A stretch of DNA of 12,519 nucleotides from Actinomycetes bacterium (GTDB lineage Bacteria; Actinomycetota; Actinomycetes; Actinomycetales; Microbacteriaceae): assembly GCA_023390155.1 (NCBI GenBank), contig JAEWDJ010000128.1, positions 1-12,519 on the forward strand. Reading direction: 5' to 3'. The position numbers and the translations under genes were made by a program. The stretch's first letter is position 1. Every line of letters begins with the position of its first letter. The notes below the pieces were generated by a model, which was not told the DNA's origin, made no database searches, and saw only the letters and a list, made by a program, of their open reading frames with translations. Of this stretch, positions 1-6,247 are shown piece after piece.

Positions 1-348
1 AAGATGGACGAGGTGATCTTCGAGGAGTTCAAGGGCACCGGCAACATGGAGCTCCGCCTGTCGCGCCAGCTGGCCGACAAGCGCATCTTCCCCGCCGTCG
101 ACGTCAACGCCTCCGGCACCCGCCGCGAGGAGATGCTGATGGGCCAGGACGAGGTCAAGATCACCTGGAAGCTGCGCCGCGCCCTCGCCGGGCTCGACCA
201 GCAGCAGGCCCTGGAGATCGTGCTCGGCCGCCTCAAGGAGACCTCGAGCAACGTCGAGTTCCTGATGCAGGTGCAGAAGTCGATGCCGCAGCCGGCGAAC
301 GGCCACGGCAACGCCCACTCGCACGGTCACGAGAACGACCACCGCTAG
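1..348 (+). CDS. rho: Transcription termination factor Rho, C-terminal 115 residues (5' truncated by window)
   Basis: Rho is the hexameric RNA-dependent ATPase/translocase that ends transcription of untranslated RNA. Only the last part of the RecA-like motor domain is visible. It carries the very conserved stretch GTGNMELRLSRQLADKR followed by FPAVDVNASGTRREE, which matches the end of bacterial Rho proteins, and then the helical C-terminus with ALEIVLGRLKETSSN. After this family-typical end there is an extra tail of about 17 residues rich in His, Asn and Gly (NGHGNAHSHGHENDHR) that E. coli Rho lacks. The reading frame is open from base 1 and ends with TAG at 346-348. A strong intrinsic terminator follows within 10 bases. 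It is the first gene of the conserved rho-prfA-prmC-atp cluster. The identification is certain; the N-terminal RNA-binding part is outside the window. Confidence 0.97.
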   Translation, partial: KMDEVIFEEFKGTGNMELRLSRQLADKRIFPAVDVNASGTRREEMLMGQDEVKITWKLRRALAGLDQQQALEIVLGRLKETSSNVEFLMQVQKSMPQPANGHGNAHSHGHENDHR

Positions 349-355
349 CTGAGAG

Positions 356-399
356 AGTGCCCGTCCGGCGTGCCCTGTACGCGCCGGGCGGGCACTTTT
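356..399 (+). terminator. Intrinsic terminator after rho
   Basis: A 15-bp stem (arms 356-370 and 382-396, one G-U wobble) with an 11-nt loop is followed directly by TTTT at 396-399. The left arm reads AGTGCCCGTCCGGCG and the right arm CGCCGGGCGGGCACT. It starts 7 nt after the rho stop codon and ends 54 nt before prfA. It should separate the rho transcript from prfA at least partly, so prfA probably depends on readthrough or on its own promoter, which I could not identify in 400-453. Confidence 0.88.
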
Positions 400-453
400 C
401 CGTTCCCGGACGCCGGTCGCGTCCCGGATCCCTCCCGCGAGAAAGTAGCCCCC

Positions 454-1530
454 ATGTTCGAATCGGTGAACGGCCTCATCGCCGAGCACGACGACCTCCA
501 GCAGCAGCTGTCCGACCCGGACCTGCACAGCGACCCGGTCCGCTCGAAGAAGGTGAACCGTCGCTACGCGGAGCTCTCGCGCATCGTCGCGTCGTACAAC
601 GAGTGGAAGCAGCTCTCCGACGACCTGGAGGCCGCGCGCGAGCTCGCCGCGGAGGACGCCGCGTTCGCCGAGGAGATCCCGGGACTCGAGCAGAGTGTGG
701 AGGAGTCGGGGGAGAAGCTGCGCCGCCTGCTCATCCCTCGCGACCCCAACGACAGCCGCGACGTGATCATGGAGATCAAGATGGGCGAGGGCGGCGCGGA
801 GTCCGCGCTGTTCGCCGGCGACCTCCTGCGCATGTACCTCCACTACGCCGACTCCCGCCGCTGGAAGGCCGAGATCATCGAGCAGACCTCGAGCGATCTG
901 GGCGGGATCAAGGACGTGCAGGTCGCGTTCAAGGGCACCTCGAGCGATCCGGCGGAGGGCGTGTGGGCGCACCTCAAGTACGAGGGCGGCGTGCACCGCG
1001 TGCAGCGCGTTCCCGCCACCGAGTCGCAGGGGCGCATCCACACCTCCGCCGCCGGCGTGCTCGTCTTCCCCGAGGTGGACGAGCCGGAGGAGGTCGACAT
1101 CAACCCCAACGACCTCAAGATCGACGTGTTCCGCTCCTCCGGTCCCGGCGGTCAGTCGGTCAACACGACCGACTCGGCGGTGCGCATCACCCACGTGCCC
1201 ACCGGCATCGTCGTCTCGATGCAGAACGAGAAGAGCCAGCTGCAGAACCGCGAGGCGGCCATGCGCGTGCTGCGCGCCCGGCTCCTCGCCAAGCAGCAGG
1301 AGGAGGCCGACGCGGAGGCGGCGGAGTTCCGCAAGGGGCAGATCCGCACCATGGACCGCTCGGAGCGCATCCGCACGTACAACTTCCCGGAGAACCGGAT
1401 CGCGGACCACCGCACCGGTTATAAGGCCTACAACCTCGACGCCGTCATGAACGGCGCCCTCGACCCCGTCATCGAGTCCAACATCCTCGCCGACGAGGAA
1501 TCCCGCCTAGCCGACCTGGCCAACGACTGA
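454..1530 (+). CDS. prfA: Peptide chain release factor 1 (RF1)
   Basis: RF1 reads UAA and UAG stop codons and triggers peptide release on the ribosome. The 358-residue product has the normal RF1 length. The codon-recognition tripeptide PAT is at residues 187-189 within HRVQRVPATESQGRIHTS, which separates RF1 from RF2 (SPF). The catalytic GGQ loop is at 232-234 (SSGPGGQSVNTT). Gln234 is the residue expected to be N5-methylated by PrmC, encoded 2 kb downstream. I chose ATG 454 because the protein then starts MFESVNGLIAEHDDL like other actinobacterial RF1 proteins, with a weak purine-rich GAGAAAG 8 nt upstream. The frame stays open to ATG 370, but that codon lies inside the rho terminator. The gene ends facing cysE, with a hairpin between them. 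Confidence 0.97.
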   Translation: MFESVNGLIAEHDDLQQQLSDPDLHSDPVRSKKVNRRYAELSRIVASYNEWKQLSDDLEAARELAAEDAAFAEEIPGLEQSVEESGEKLRRLLIPRDPNDSRDVIMEIKMGEGGAESALFAGDLLRMYLHYADSRRWKAEIIEQTSSDLGGIKDVQVAFKGTSSDPAEGVWAHLKYEGGVHRVQRVPATESQGRIHTSAAGVLVFPEVDEPEEVDINPNDLKIDVFRSSGPGGQSVNTTDSAVRITHVPTGIVVSMQNEKSQLQNREAAMRVLRARLLAKQQEEADAEAAEFRKGQIRTMDRSERIRTYNFPENRIADHRTGYKAYNLDAVMNGALDPVIESNILADEESRLADLAND

Positions 1531-1553
1531 CCCCGACCCCCCCGAACCCCGAA

Positions 1554-1588
1554 CCGCCGAGTACGCAGGGAATCCGTGTACTCGGCGG
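1554..1588. terminator. Hairpin between convergent prfA and cysE, candidate bidirectional terminator
   Basis: The arms CCGCCGAGTAC (1554-1564) and GTACTCGGCGG (1578-1588) pair perfectly over 11 bp. A G-T and a C-G pair can extend the stem to 13 bp, leaving a 9-nt loop. It lies 23 nt after the prfA stop and just 4 nt beyond the cysE stop, so it is placed to end both transcripts. Neither side has a U-tract, so it would be a U-less terminator of the sort reported in actinobacteria, or just an RNA-stabilising hairpin. Confidence 0.6.
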
Positions 1589-1592
1589 CCCG

Positions 1593-2162
1593 TCAGATGT
1601 AGAGGGCGGGGTCGAGCCAGTCGTCGCCGGCGATCTGCTCGTGGCCGGATCGCGGGCGGATGCGGGCGGGGACGCCGGTGAGGACGGAGTCCGCCGGGGC
1701 GTCCTTGGTGACGACGGCGTTGGCGCCGATGACGCTGCGCTCGCCGATCGTGATGGCGCCGAGCACCTTGGCGCCCGCGCCGACGGTCACGCCGTCGTGG
1801 ATGGTCGGGTGGCGCTTGCCGTGACCGCTCCCGCGACCGCCGAGGGTCACGCCGTGGTAGAGCATGACGTCGTCGCCGATCCACGTCGTCTCGCCGATCA
1901 CGACGCCCATGCCGTGGTCGATGAAGAAGCGGCGGCCGATGCGCGCGCCGGGGTGGATCTCGATCCCGGTGAGGAACCGCGCGAACTGCGAGAGGAGGCG
2001 GGCGGGCGTCAGCAGCCCGGCCCGCCACATCCGGTGTGCGACGCGGTACGCCCAGACCGCGTGGAGCCCCGAGTACGCCAGTGCGACCTCGGTGGTGCCC
2101 CGCGCGGCCGGGTCGTGCCGGCGTGCGTTGCGGACGTCCTCCCGCATTCGAGCGAAGGGCAC
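1593..2162 (-). CDS. cysE: Serine O-acetyltransferase
   Basis: CysE transfers acetyl from acetyl-CoA to L-serine, giving O-acetylserine for CysK. The 189-residue protein is a short form, with a reduced N-terminal helical region and a left-handed beta-helix built of hexapeptide repeats from about residue 66. Diagnostic sequence: GIEIHPGARIG, then FIDHGMGVVIGET with the catalytic Asp82-His83 pair, YHGVTLGG with His103, GKRHPTI, and GVPARI at the end of the helix. The protein ends ...DPALYI, and a C-terminal isoleucine is the residue that docks into the CysK active site in cysteine synthase complexes. The start is GTG at 2162-2160, 2 nt after the cysK stop, so translation is probably coupled. 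ATG at 2147 is a possible alternative but has no ribosome binding site. Confidence 0.95.
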   Translation of the reverse strand: MPFARMREDVRNARRHDPAARGTTEVALAYSGLHAVWAYRVAHRMWRAGLLTPARLLSQFARFLTGIEIHPGARIGRRFFIDHGMGVVIGETTWIGDDVMLYHGVTLGGRGSGHGKRHPTIHDGVTVGAGAKVLGAITIGERSVIGANAVVTKDAPADSVLTGVPARIRPRSGHEQIAGDDWLDPALYI

Positions 2163-2164
2163 CG

Positions 2165-3115
2165 TCAGTCCAGCAGGTCCGCCCAGAGAGCGGTGGAGAT
2201 GTACCGCTCGCCGGTGTCGCAGACGATCGCGACGATGGTCTTGCCGGCGTTCTCGGGACGCTTCGCGAGCTGCAGGGCGGCCCAGACGATCGCGCCCGAG
2301 GAGATCCCGGCGAGGATGCCCTCCTCGCTGGCGAGGCGCTTGGCGACGTCGAGCGCGTCCTCGAACGAGGCGTCGACGACCTCGTCGTAGACCGTCGTGT
2401 CGAGGATCTCGGGCACGAAGTTGGCGCCGATGCCCTGGATCTTGTGCGGGCCGGGCTTGCCGCCGTTGAGGATGGGGGAGTCGATCGGCTCGACCGCCAC
2501 GACCTTCACCTCGGGCTTGCGCTCCTTGAGCACCTGGCCGACGCCGGTGATGGTGCCGCCGGTGCCGACGCCCGCCACGAACACGTCGACTTCGCCGGCG
2601 GTGTCGGCCCAGATCTCCTCGGCCGTGGTAGCACGGTGGATGGCCGGGTTGGCGGCGTTGGCGAACTGCTGGGCCCAGATGGCGTTCTCGGTGGTGGCGA
2701 CGATCTCCTGGGCCTTCTCGACCGCGCCGCGCATGCCGTCGGGGCCGGGGGTGAGGACGATCTCGGCGCCGAACGCGCGCAGGAGCACGCGGCGCTCCTT
2801 GCTCATGGTCTCGGGCATGGTGAGGATCACCTTGTAGCCGCGGGCCGCGCCGACCATCGCGAGCGCGATGCCGGTGTTGCCGCTCGTGCCCTCGACGATG
2901 GTGCCACCGGGGCGGAGCGCGCCGGCCTTCTCTGCGGCGTCGACGATGGCGACGCCGATGCGGTCCTTGACGCTGCCGGCGGGGTTGTCGAACTCGAGCT
3001 TGACGAGCACGGTCGCGCCGGTTCCCTCGGCGAGCCGGTTGAGCCGGACGAGTGGCGTGCGGCCGACGGTCTCGGTGACGTCGGCGTAGATGTGACCCTG
3101 AACCTGATCTGACAT
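2165..3115 (-). CDS. cysK: Cysteine synthase A (O-acetylserine sulfhydrylase)
   Basis: A PLP enzyme that makes L-cysteine from O-acetylserine and sulfide. The 316-residue length is normal. The PLP-binding lysine is Lys50 in NPAGSVKDRIG. The substrate loop is TSGNTG at 77-82, the phosphate-binding loop GTGGT at 184-188, and Ser273 in GISSG should hold the pyridine nitrogen. The C-terminus has CDTGERYIST at 299-308. The start at ATG 3115 is supported by AGGAAGAGG ending 2 nt upstream and by family alignment (MSDQVQGHIYADVTETVGRTP). The open frame continues upstream, antisense through prmC, but that part does not look like protein. cysE follows after 2 nt in the same operon. It is divergent from prmC. 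Confidence 0.97.
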   Translation of the reverse strand: MSDQVQGHIYADVTETVGRTPLVRLNRLAEGTGATVLVKLEFDNPAGSVKDRIGVAIVDAAEKAGALRPGGTIVEGTSGNTGIALAMVGAARGYKVILTMPETMSKERRVLLRAFGAEIVLTPGPDGMRGAVEKAQEIVATTENAIWAQQFANAANPAIHRATTAEEIWADTAGEVDVFVAGVGTGGTITGVGQVLKERKPEVKVVAVEPIDSPILNGGKPGPHKIQGIGANFVPEILDTTVYDEVVDASFEDALDVAKRLASEEGILAGISSGAIVWAALQLAKRPENAGKTIVAIVCDTGERYISTALWADLLD

Positions 3116-3149
3116 GGCCTCTTCCTCGTGGCGGGGTTTTCTCATGCGG

Positions 3150-3179
3150 AGAGTGGACGGGTGAGCGTGTCCCACTCTA
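3150..3179 (-). promoter_or_regulatory. Candidate cysK promoter -10 overlapping an inverted repeat
   Basis: On the - strand, TAGAGT (3179 to 3174) fits the actinobacterial TANNNT -10 box and would start transcription near 3167, giving an RNA leader of about 50 nt before the cysK ATG. No convincing -35 is visible. The -10 overlaps one arm of an inverted repeat, AGAGTGG (3150-3156) and CCACTCT (3172-3178), spaced by 15 nt. This could be an operator for sulfur control or a leader hairpin. It is inferred from position only. Confidence 0.35.
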
Positions 3180-3254
3180 AACCGCGCGGGTGTCCGCCCC
3201 GTGCGTGTGACGGGCGCGGGAGTGGGCGCGGGAGCGCCGGCCAGGCGGCGACGG

Positions 3255-3330
3255 CAGGGGGAGGGTTGGCCAGGGGGAAGGTTGGTCAGGGGGAAGGTTG
3301 GCCGGGGGGAAGGTTGGCCAGGGGGAGGAT
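3255..3330. repeat. 16-bp G-rich tandem repeat, 4 full copies plus a partial fifth
   Basis: The unit is CAGGGGGAAGGTTGGC. Copies start at 3255, 3271, 3287 and 3303, and a 12-bp partial copy occupies 3319-3330. Copies 1 to 4 differ by at most one base from the consensus (AGG for AAG in copy 1, T for the final C in copy 2, G for A in copy 4). The array sits in the divergent cysK/prmC intergenic region and ends at the first base of a candidate prmC -10 box. There are no spacers between units, so it is not CRISPR. The GGTTGG and GGGGG tracts on the + strand could form G-quadruplexes. Confidence 0.93.
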
Positions 3331-3335
3331 AGGCT
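3330..3335 (+). promoter_or_regulatory. prmC: Candidate prmC -10 box, near-leaderless start
   Basis: TAGGCT matches TANNNT and ends 9 nt before the prmC ATG (3345), so the transcript would begin about 3 nt upstream of the start codon. The only Shine-Dalgarno-like sequence, GGAGG at 3324-3328, is 16 nt away from the ATG, too far for normal use. No -35 is recognisable because the upstream bases are the tandem array. Confidence 0.35.
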
Positions 3336-3344
3336 CTGTGGGCG

Positions 3345-4274
3345 ATGCCTCCCGAAACCCCCGCCTCCGAGCCTTCCGGCCTCCCCGAGCCGTCCGATCT
3401 CTCCGCTCCCTCCGGCCCGCCGACCGTCCGCGACGTGCGCGACCGGGTGGCCGCCGTGCTGACCCGCGCGGGCGTGCCCGACCCGGAGGTGGACGCCGAG
3501 CTGCTGATCGGCCACGTGCTCGACGTGAGCCGCGGTCGCGTGCAGGCGCTCACGGTGCTGGGCTCCGAGGTGGAACCCGCCCAGGTCGAGCAGATCCGGG
3601 AGCTGACGGAGCGTCGCGCGGCGCGCGAGCCGCTGCAGCACATCACCGGGCGGGCCGCGTTCCGCTCGCTCGAGCTCGCGGTCGGGCCCGGGGTGTTCGT
3701 GCCGCGGCCCGAGACGGAACAGGTCGCGCAGTTCGCCATCGACGCCCTGCGGTCGGTCGCCGCGCCGGAGCCGGTCGCCGTCGACCTGGGGACCGGCAGC
3801 GGGGCGATCGCCCTGGCCCTCGCGACGGAGGTGCCGCACGCCCGCGTCTTCGCGGTGGAGAACTCGCCCGAGGCGTTCATCTGGACGCGGCGGAACGTCG
3901 ACGCGTCCGGGGTCGAGAACCTCCGCCCGGTGTTCATCGACCTGGCGGACGCCCTGCCGGAGCTCGACGGCACGGTGGACGTCGTGATCTCCAACCCGCC
4001 CTATGTGCCGGATGCAGCCATTCCGCGCGATCCGGAGGTGCGGCTGTTCGACCCGGCGGCAGCGCTCTACGGTGGGGAGGACGGGCTCGACGTGATCCGC
4101 GTCATCTCCCGCGTGGCCCAGCGGCTGCTGCGCCCGGGCGGCACGCTCGTCCTGGAGCACGGGGAGCTGCAGGGGGCGGCCATCCGCGAGTTGCTGACCG
4201 CCGACGGCTGGCGTGCCGCGGCGACGCACCGGGATCTCACCACCCGCGACCGCGCGACCACCGCACTGCGCTGA
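3345..4274 (+). CDS. prmC: Peptide chain release factor N(5)-glutamine methyltransferase
   Basis: PrmC (HemK) uses S-adenosylmethionine to methylate the GGQ glutamine of release factors, here expected at Gln234 of the RF1 encoded upstream. The 309-residue protein has the N-terminal helical recognition domain (about 28-110), the SAM-binding motif DLGTGSG at 147-153, and the catalytic NPPY at 217-220 (ISNPPYVPDAAIPRDPEVR). The family-typical start corresponds to TVRDVRDRVAAVL near residue 27. The first 26 residues are an extra Pro/Ser/Glu-rich leader of low complexity, likely disordered. It is real only if ATG 3345 is the true start. There is no properly spaced ribosome binding site. The gene converges with the TetR gene, the two stop codons being 19 nt apart. 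Confidence 0.95.
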   Translation: MPPETPASEPSGLPEPSDLSAPSGPPTVRDVRDRVAAVLTRAGVPDPEVDAELLIGHVLDVSRGRVQALTVLGSEVEPAQVEQIRELTERRAAREPLQHITGRAAFRSLELAVGPGVFVPRPETEQVAQFAIDALRSVAAPEPVAVDLGTGSGAIALALATEVPHARVFAVENSPEAFIWTRRNVDASGVENLRPVFIDLADALPELDGTVDVVISNPPYVPDAAIPRDPEVRLFDPAAALYGGEDGLDVIRVISRVAQRLLRPGGTLVLEHGELQGAAIRELLTADGWRAAATHRDLTTRDRATTALR

Positions 4275-4293
4275 CGGAGGTCCGGGCGAACGG

Positions 4294-5253
4294 TCAGCGC
4301 GCGCGCTTCTCGGCTTCCCTGGCGGCCTTCTCCGCGTCGCGCTGCTGCCGCTCCCGCGCGCGGTCGATGGCCTCGCGTTCGCGCTTGCGCGCCTCCCGGA
4401 GCGCCTTCTCGGCCTCCCGCCGCTGCTTGACCGCCTCGCGCACGGCCTTGTCGCCGGGGATCGGCTCTGCCCGCTCGGTCGACGCGACGACCTGCTCCCC
4501 GGCGGCCCGGGCGGTGACGTAGCGCTCGATGCCGTCGAGGATGCGCTCCAGGCCGAAGGCGAAGTCGTCCTGCCCGTCGGAGCCGTCGTCCACGTACCCG
4601 CCGGCCGCGACGAGCGGTGCCAGGTGCGGGAACCGCTCCGGTGTGACGAGCTCCGCGAGCGCGGCGACGAAGGCCTCGCCGTGCTGCGGCGGGGCCTCGG
4701 CGGCGCGGGAGCGGCGCACGTCCCGCTCGACGATGCCGGTGGCCCGTGCGTACGAGGAGAGCAGCAGGGCGACCGACATCTTCTCGCCGTCGGTCAGCGG
4801 CAGCCCCCGCATCTCGCGCAGGCCCCAGTCGAGCACGGCGAGGTTGTTCGGCATGAGGGGGACCCCGCCGATCGGGATGTCGGGGAACCAGGGGTGCGCC
4901 TCGATGACGTGGATGGTCGCCATCGCCCAGGCGCGCAGCCCCTGCCGCCAGTCGTGCGGGGCGCCGTCGTCCTCGGGCGGGATGGGGACGTCGCAGACCG
5001 CGTCCTGCATCAGGGCGAGCACGTCGTCCTTGCTGGTGACGTAGCGGTACAGCGACATGGTCGTGAAGCCGAGGTCGGCGGCGATGCGGCTCATCGACAC
5101 GGCGGGGAGGCCGTCGGCGTCCGCGATCGAGATCGCCGTCTCCACGATGCGCTCGATGCTCAGCTCGCGCTTGGGGCCTCGCTGCGGGCGCTCGGCGACG
5201 CCCCAGCTCAGGGCGACGGCCCGGGGGAGCGCGTCCTCGACAGCATCGGCCAT
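4294..5253 (-). CDS. TetR/AcrR-family transcriptional regulator with charged C-terminal tail
   Basis: A 319-residue repressor-type regulator. The N-terminal helix-turn-helix spans about residues 31-78 (LSIERIVETAISIADADG, then SRIAADLGFTTMSLYRYV), with the recognition helix around 64-72. Residues about 100-250 form a helical ligand-binding and dimerisation domain resembling the TetR_C class that accompanies drug exporters. From about 265 to 319 there is an unusual Ala/Arg/Glu/Lys tail (for example EAEKALREARKREREA) predicted to form one long helix or coiled coil. I chose ATG 5253 over TTG 5277 because AAAGG lies 8 nt upstream and because the predicted transcript start (about 5273) lies downstream of the TTG. 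It is divergent from the ABC exporter genes, so local repression of them and of itself is likely. The ligand is unknown. Confidence 0.9.
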   Translation of the reverse strand: MADAVEDALPRAVALSWGVAERPQRGPKRELSIERIVETAISIADADGLPAVSMSRIAADLGFTTMSLYRYVTSKDDVLALMQDAVCDVPIPPEDDGAPHDWRQGLRAWAMATIHVIEAHPWFPDIPIGGVPLMPNNLAVLDWGLREMRGLPLTDGEKMSVALLLSSYARATGIVERDVRRSRAAEAPPQHGEAFVAALAELVTPERFPHLAPLVAAGGYVDDGSDGQDDFAFGLERILDGIERYVTARAAGEQVVASTERAEPIPGDKAVREAVKQRREAEKALREARKREREAIDRARERQQRDAEKAAREAEKRAR

Positions 5254-5270
5254 GTGCTCCGCCTTTCTCG

Positions 5271-5299
5271 TTGACAACCATCCTAGAACTGTGTATCAC
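5271..5299 (+). promoter_or_regulatory. Promoter of the ABC exporter operon
   Basis: A perfect -35 consensus TTGACA (5271-5276) and TATCAC (5294-5299, 4 of 6 matches to TATAAT) are separated by exactly 17 bp. Transcription would start near 5306, giving a leader of about 50 nt before the exporter ATG at 5357. The -10 overlaps the left arm of the dyad at 5289-5344, as expected for a repressed promoter. Confidence 0.6.
5280..5285 (-). promoter_or_regulatory. Candidate tetR -10 box
   Basis: TAGGAT on the - strand (5285 to 5280) fits TANNNT. It predicts a start near 5273 and a 19-nt leader before ATG 5253. It lies between the -35 and -10 of the opposing exporter promoter, so the two promoters overlap physically. 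The -35 region (TTCGTT at 17 bp) is poor. Confidence 0.45.
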
Positions 5300-5344
5300 T
5301 TAAACGAAACCGTATGCGACATAAACAGTTTGGTGGATACACAG
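5289..5344. promoter_or_regulatory. Inverted repeat in the tetR/exporter divergent region, probable operator pair
   Basis: CTGTGTATC (5289-5297) and GATACACAG (5336-5344) are perfect inverted copies. The symmetry continues inward to AAAC (5302-5305) and GTTT (5328-5331), giving 13 of 17 matched positions with a 22-nt centre. The left arm overlaps the exporter -10 and sits directly upstream of the tetR -10. The right arm abuts the exporter ribosome binding site. One TetR dimer normally spans a shorter palindrome, so two bound sites or looping is more likely than a single site. An RNA hairpin role is the alternative. Confidence 0.55.
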
Positions 5345-5356
5345 AAAGGGAACGCC

Positions 5357-6247
5357 ATGACGACACTCGCGATCGAGACCGCGGGACTGCGCAAGTCCTT
5401 CGGCTCGCAGGCCGTGCTCGACGGCCTGGACCTGGCCGTGGAGGCCGGTTCGGTCTTCGCACTGCTCGGCCCGAACGGAGCAGGCAAGACCACGCTCATC
5501 TCCATCCTCTCGACGCTCGTCGCCCCGGACGGCGGCACCGCGACGGTCTGCGGCCACGACGTGGTCGACGACCCGGATGGCGTCCGGTCGGCGATCAGCC
5601 TGACCGGACAATCCGCCGCCGTGGACGGCGTGCTGACGGGGGAGGAGAACCTGCGGATGATGGCGCGGCTCTCCGGCTACTCCGCCGGCGGAGCGCGCAC
5701 GCGCGCCGCCGAGCTGCTCGAGCGCTTCGACCTCGTCGAGGCCGCCGGCAAGCGCGTCGCCGCCTACTCCGGCGGCATGCGCCGCCGCCTCGACCTGGCG
5801 CTGAGCCTCGTCGCCACGCCGCCGGTCATCTTCCTGGACGAGCCGACCACGGGCCTCGACACCCGCAGCCGTCAGGCGCTCTGGGACATCATCGGGGGCC
5901 TCGCCCGCGGCGGCACGACCATCCTGCTCACCACCCAGTACCTGGAGGAGGCGGACCAGCTCGCCGACTGCGTCGCCGTGCTCGACCACGGCGCGATCGT
6001 CGCCTCCGGCACGGCCGCCGAGCTCAAGGCGCGCGTCGGCGGCGAGGTGGTCGAGCTCCGCGGCCCGGACGACGCCGTGCTCCGCGAGCTGCCAACGGAC
6101 GGCAGCATCGACGGCCTCCGCGCCGCGATCGACGAACTGGACGTCCTCGCCCTCCCCGGCGCGTCGGTCGGCATCCGCAAGCCGAGCCTCGACGACGCCT
6201 TCCTCGCCCTGACCGGTTCCACCGCTCCGAAGGAGGTCGCGCGATGA
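5357..6247 (+). CDS. ABC transporter ATP-binding protein, DrrA-like
   Basis: The 296-residue nucleotide-binding subunit of an ABC-2 exporter, most like the daunorubicin resistance (DrrA) family. Motifs in order: Walker A GPNGAGKT (38-45), Q-loop Gln85, signature YSGGM (137-141), Walker B VIFLDEP (157-163), D-loop TTGLD. The switch position reads TTQYLEEAD, with Gln194 in place of the usual His, a substitution common in DrrA-type ATPases. The C-terminal extension of about 80 residues ends with KPSLDDAFLALTG, also typical of this family. ATG 5357 follows AAAGG at good spacing. The stop overlaps the permease start (ATGA). Control by the divergent TetR protein is likely. The substrate cannot be told from sequence; a toxic hydrophobic compound is the usual case. 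Confidence 0.94.
   Translation: MTTLAIETAGLRKSFGSQAVLDGLDLAVEAGSVFALLGPNGAGKTTLISILSTLVAPDGGTATVCGHDVVDDPDGVRSAISLTGQSAAVDGVLTGEENLRMMARLSGYSAGGARTRAAELLERFDLVEAAGKRVAAYSGGMRRRLDLALSLVATPPVIFLDEPTTGLDTRSRQALWDIIGGLARGGTTILLTTQYLEEADQLADCVAVLDHGAIVASGTAAELKARVGGEVVELRGPDDAVLRELPTDGSIDGLRAAIDELDVLALPGASVGIRKPSLDDAFLALTGSTAPKEVAR

Noticed and set aside
357..1424. 355-codon frame overlapping prfA
   Set aside because: The translation is Arg/Pro/Gly-rich shadow typical of high-GC off-frame reading, with no recognisable motif; prfA in the other frame is unambiguous.
3255..3330. Short regular repeats as a possible CRISPR array
   Set aside because: The 16-bp units are directly adjacent with no spacers and no cas genes are present.
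2165..3994. 609-codon open frame on the - strand with cysK at its end, as a fusion protein
   Set aside because: The extra 293 N-terminal residues are antisense to prmC and through the tandem array, are low complexity, and cysK has its own good ribosome binding site at ATG 3115.
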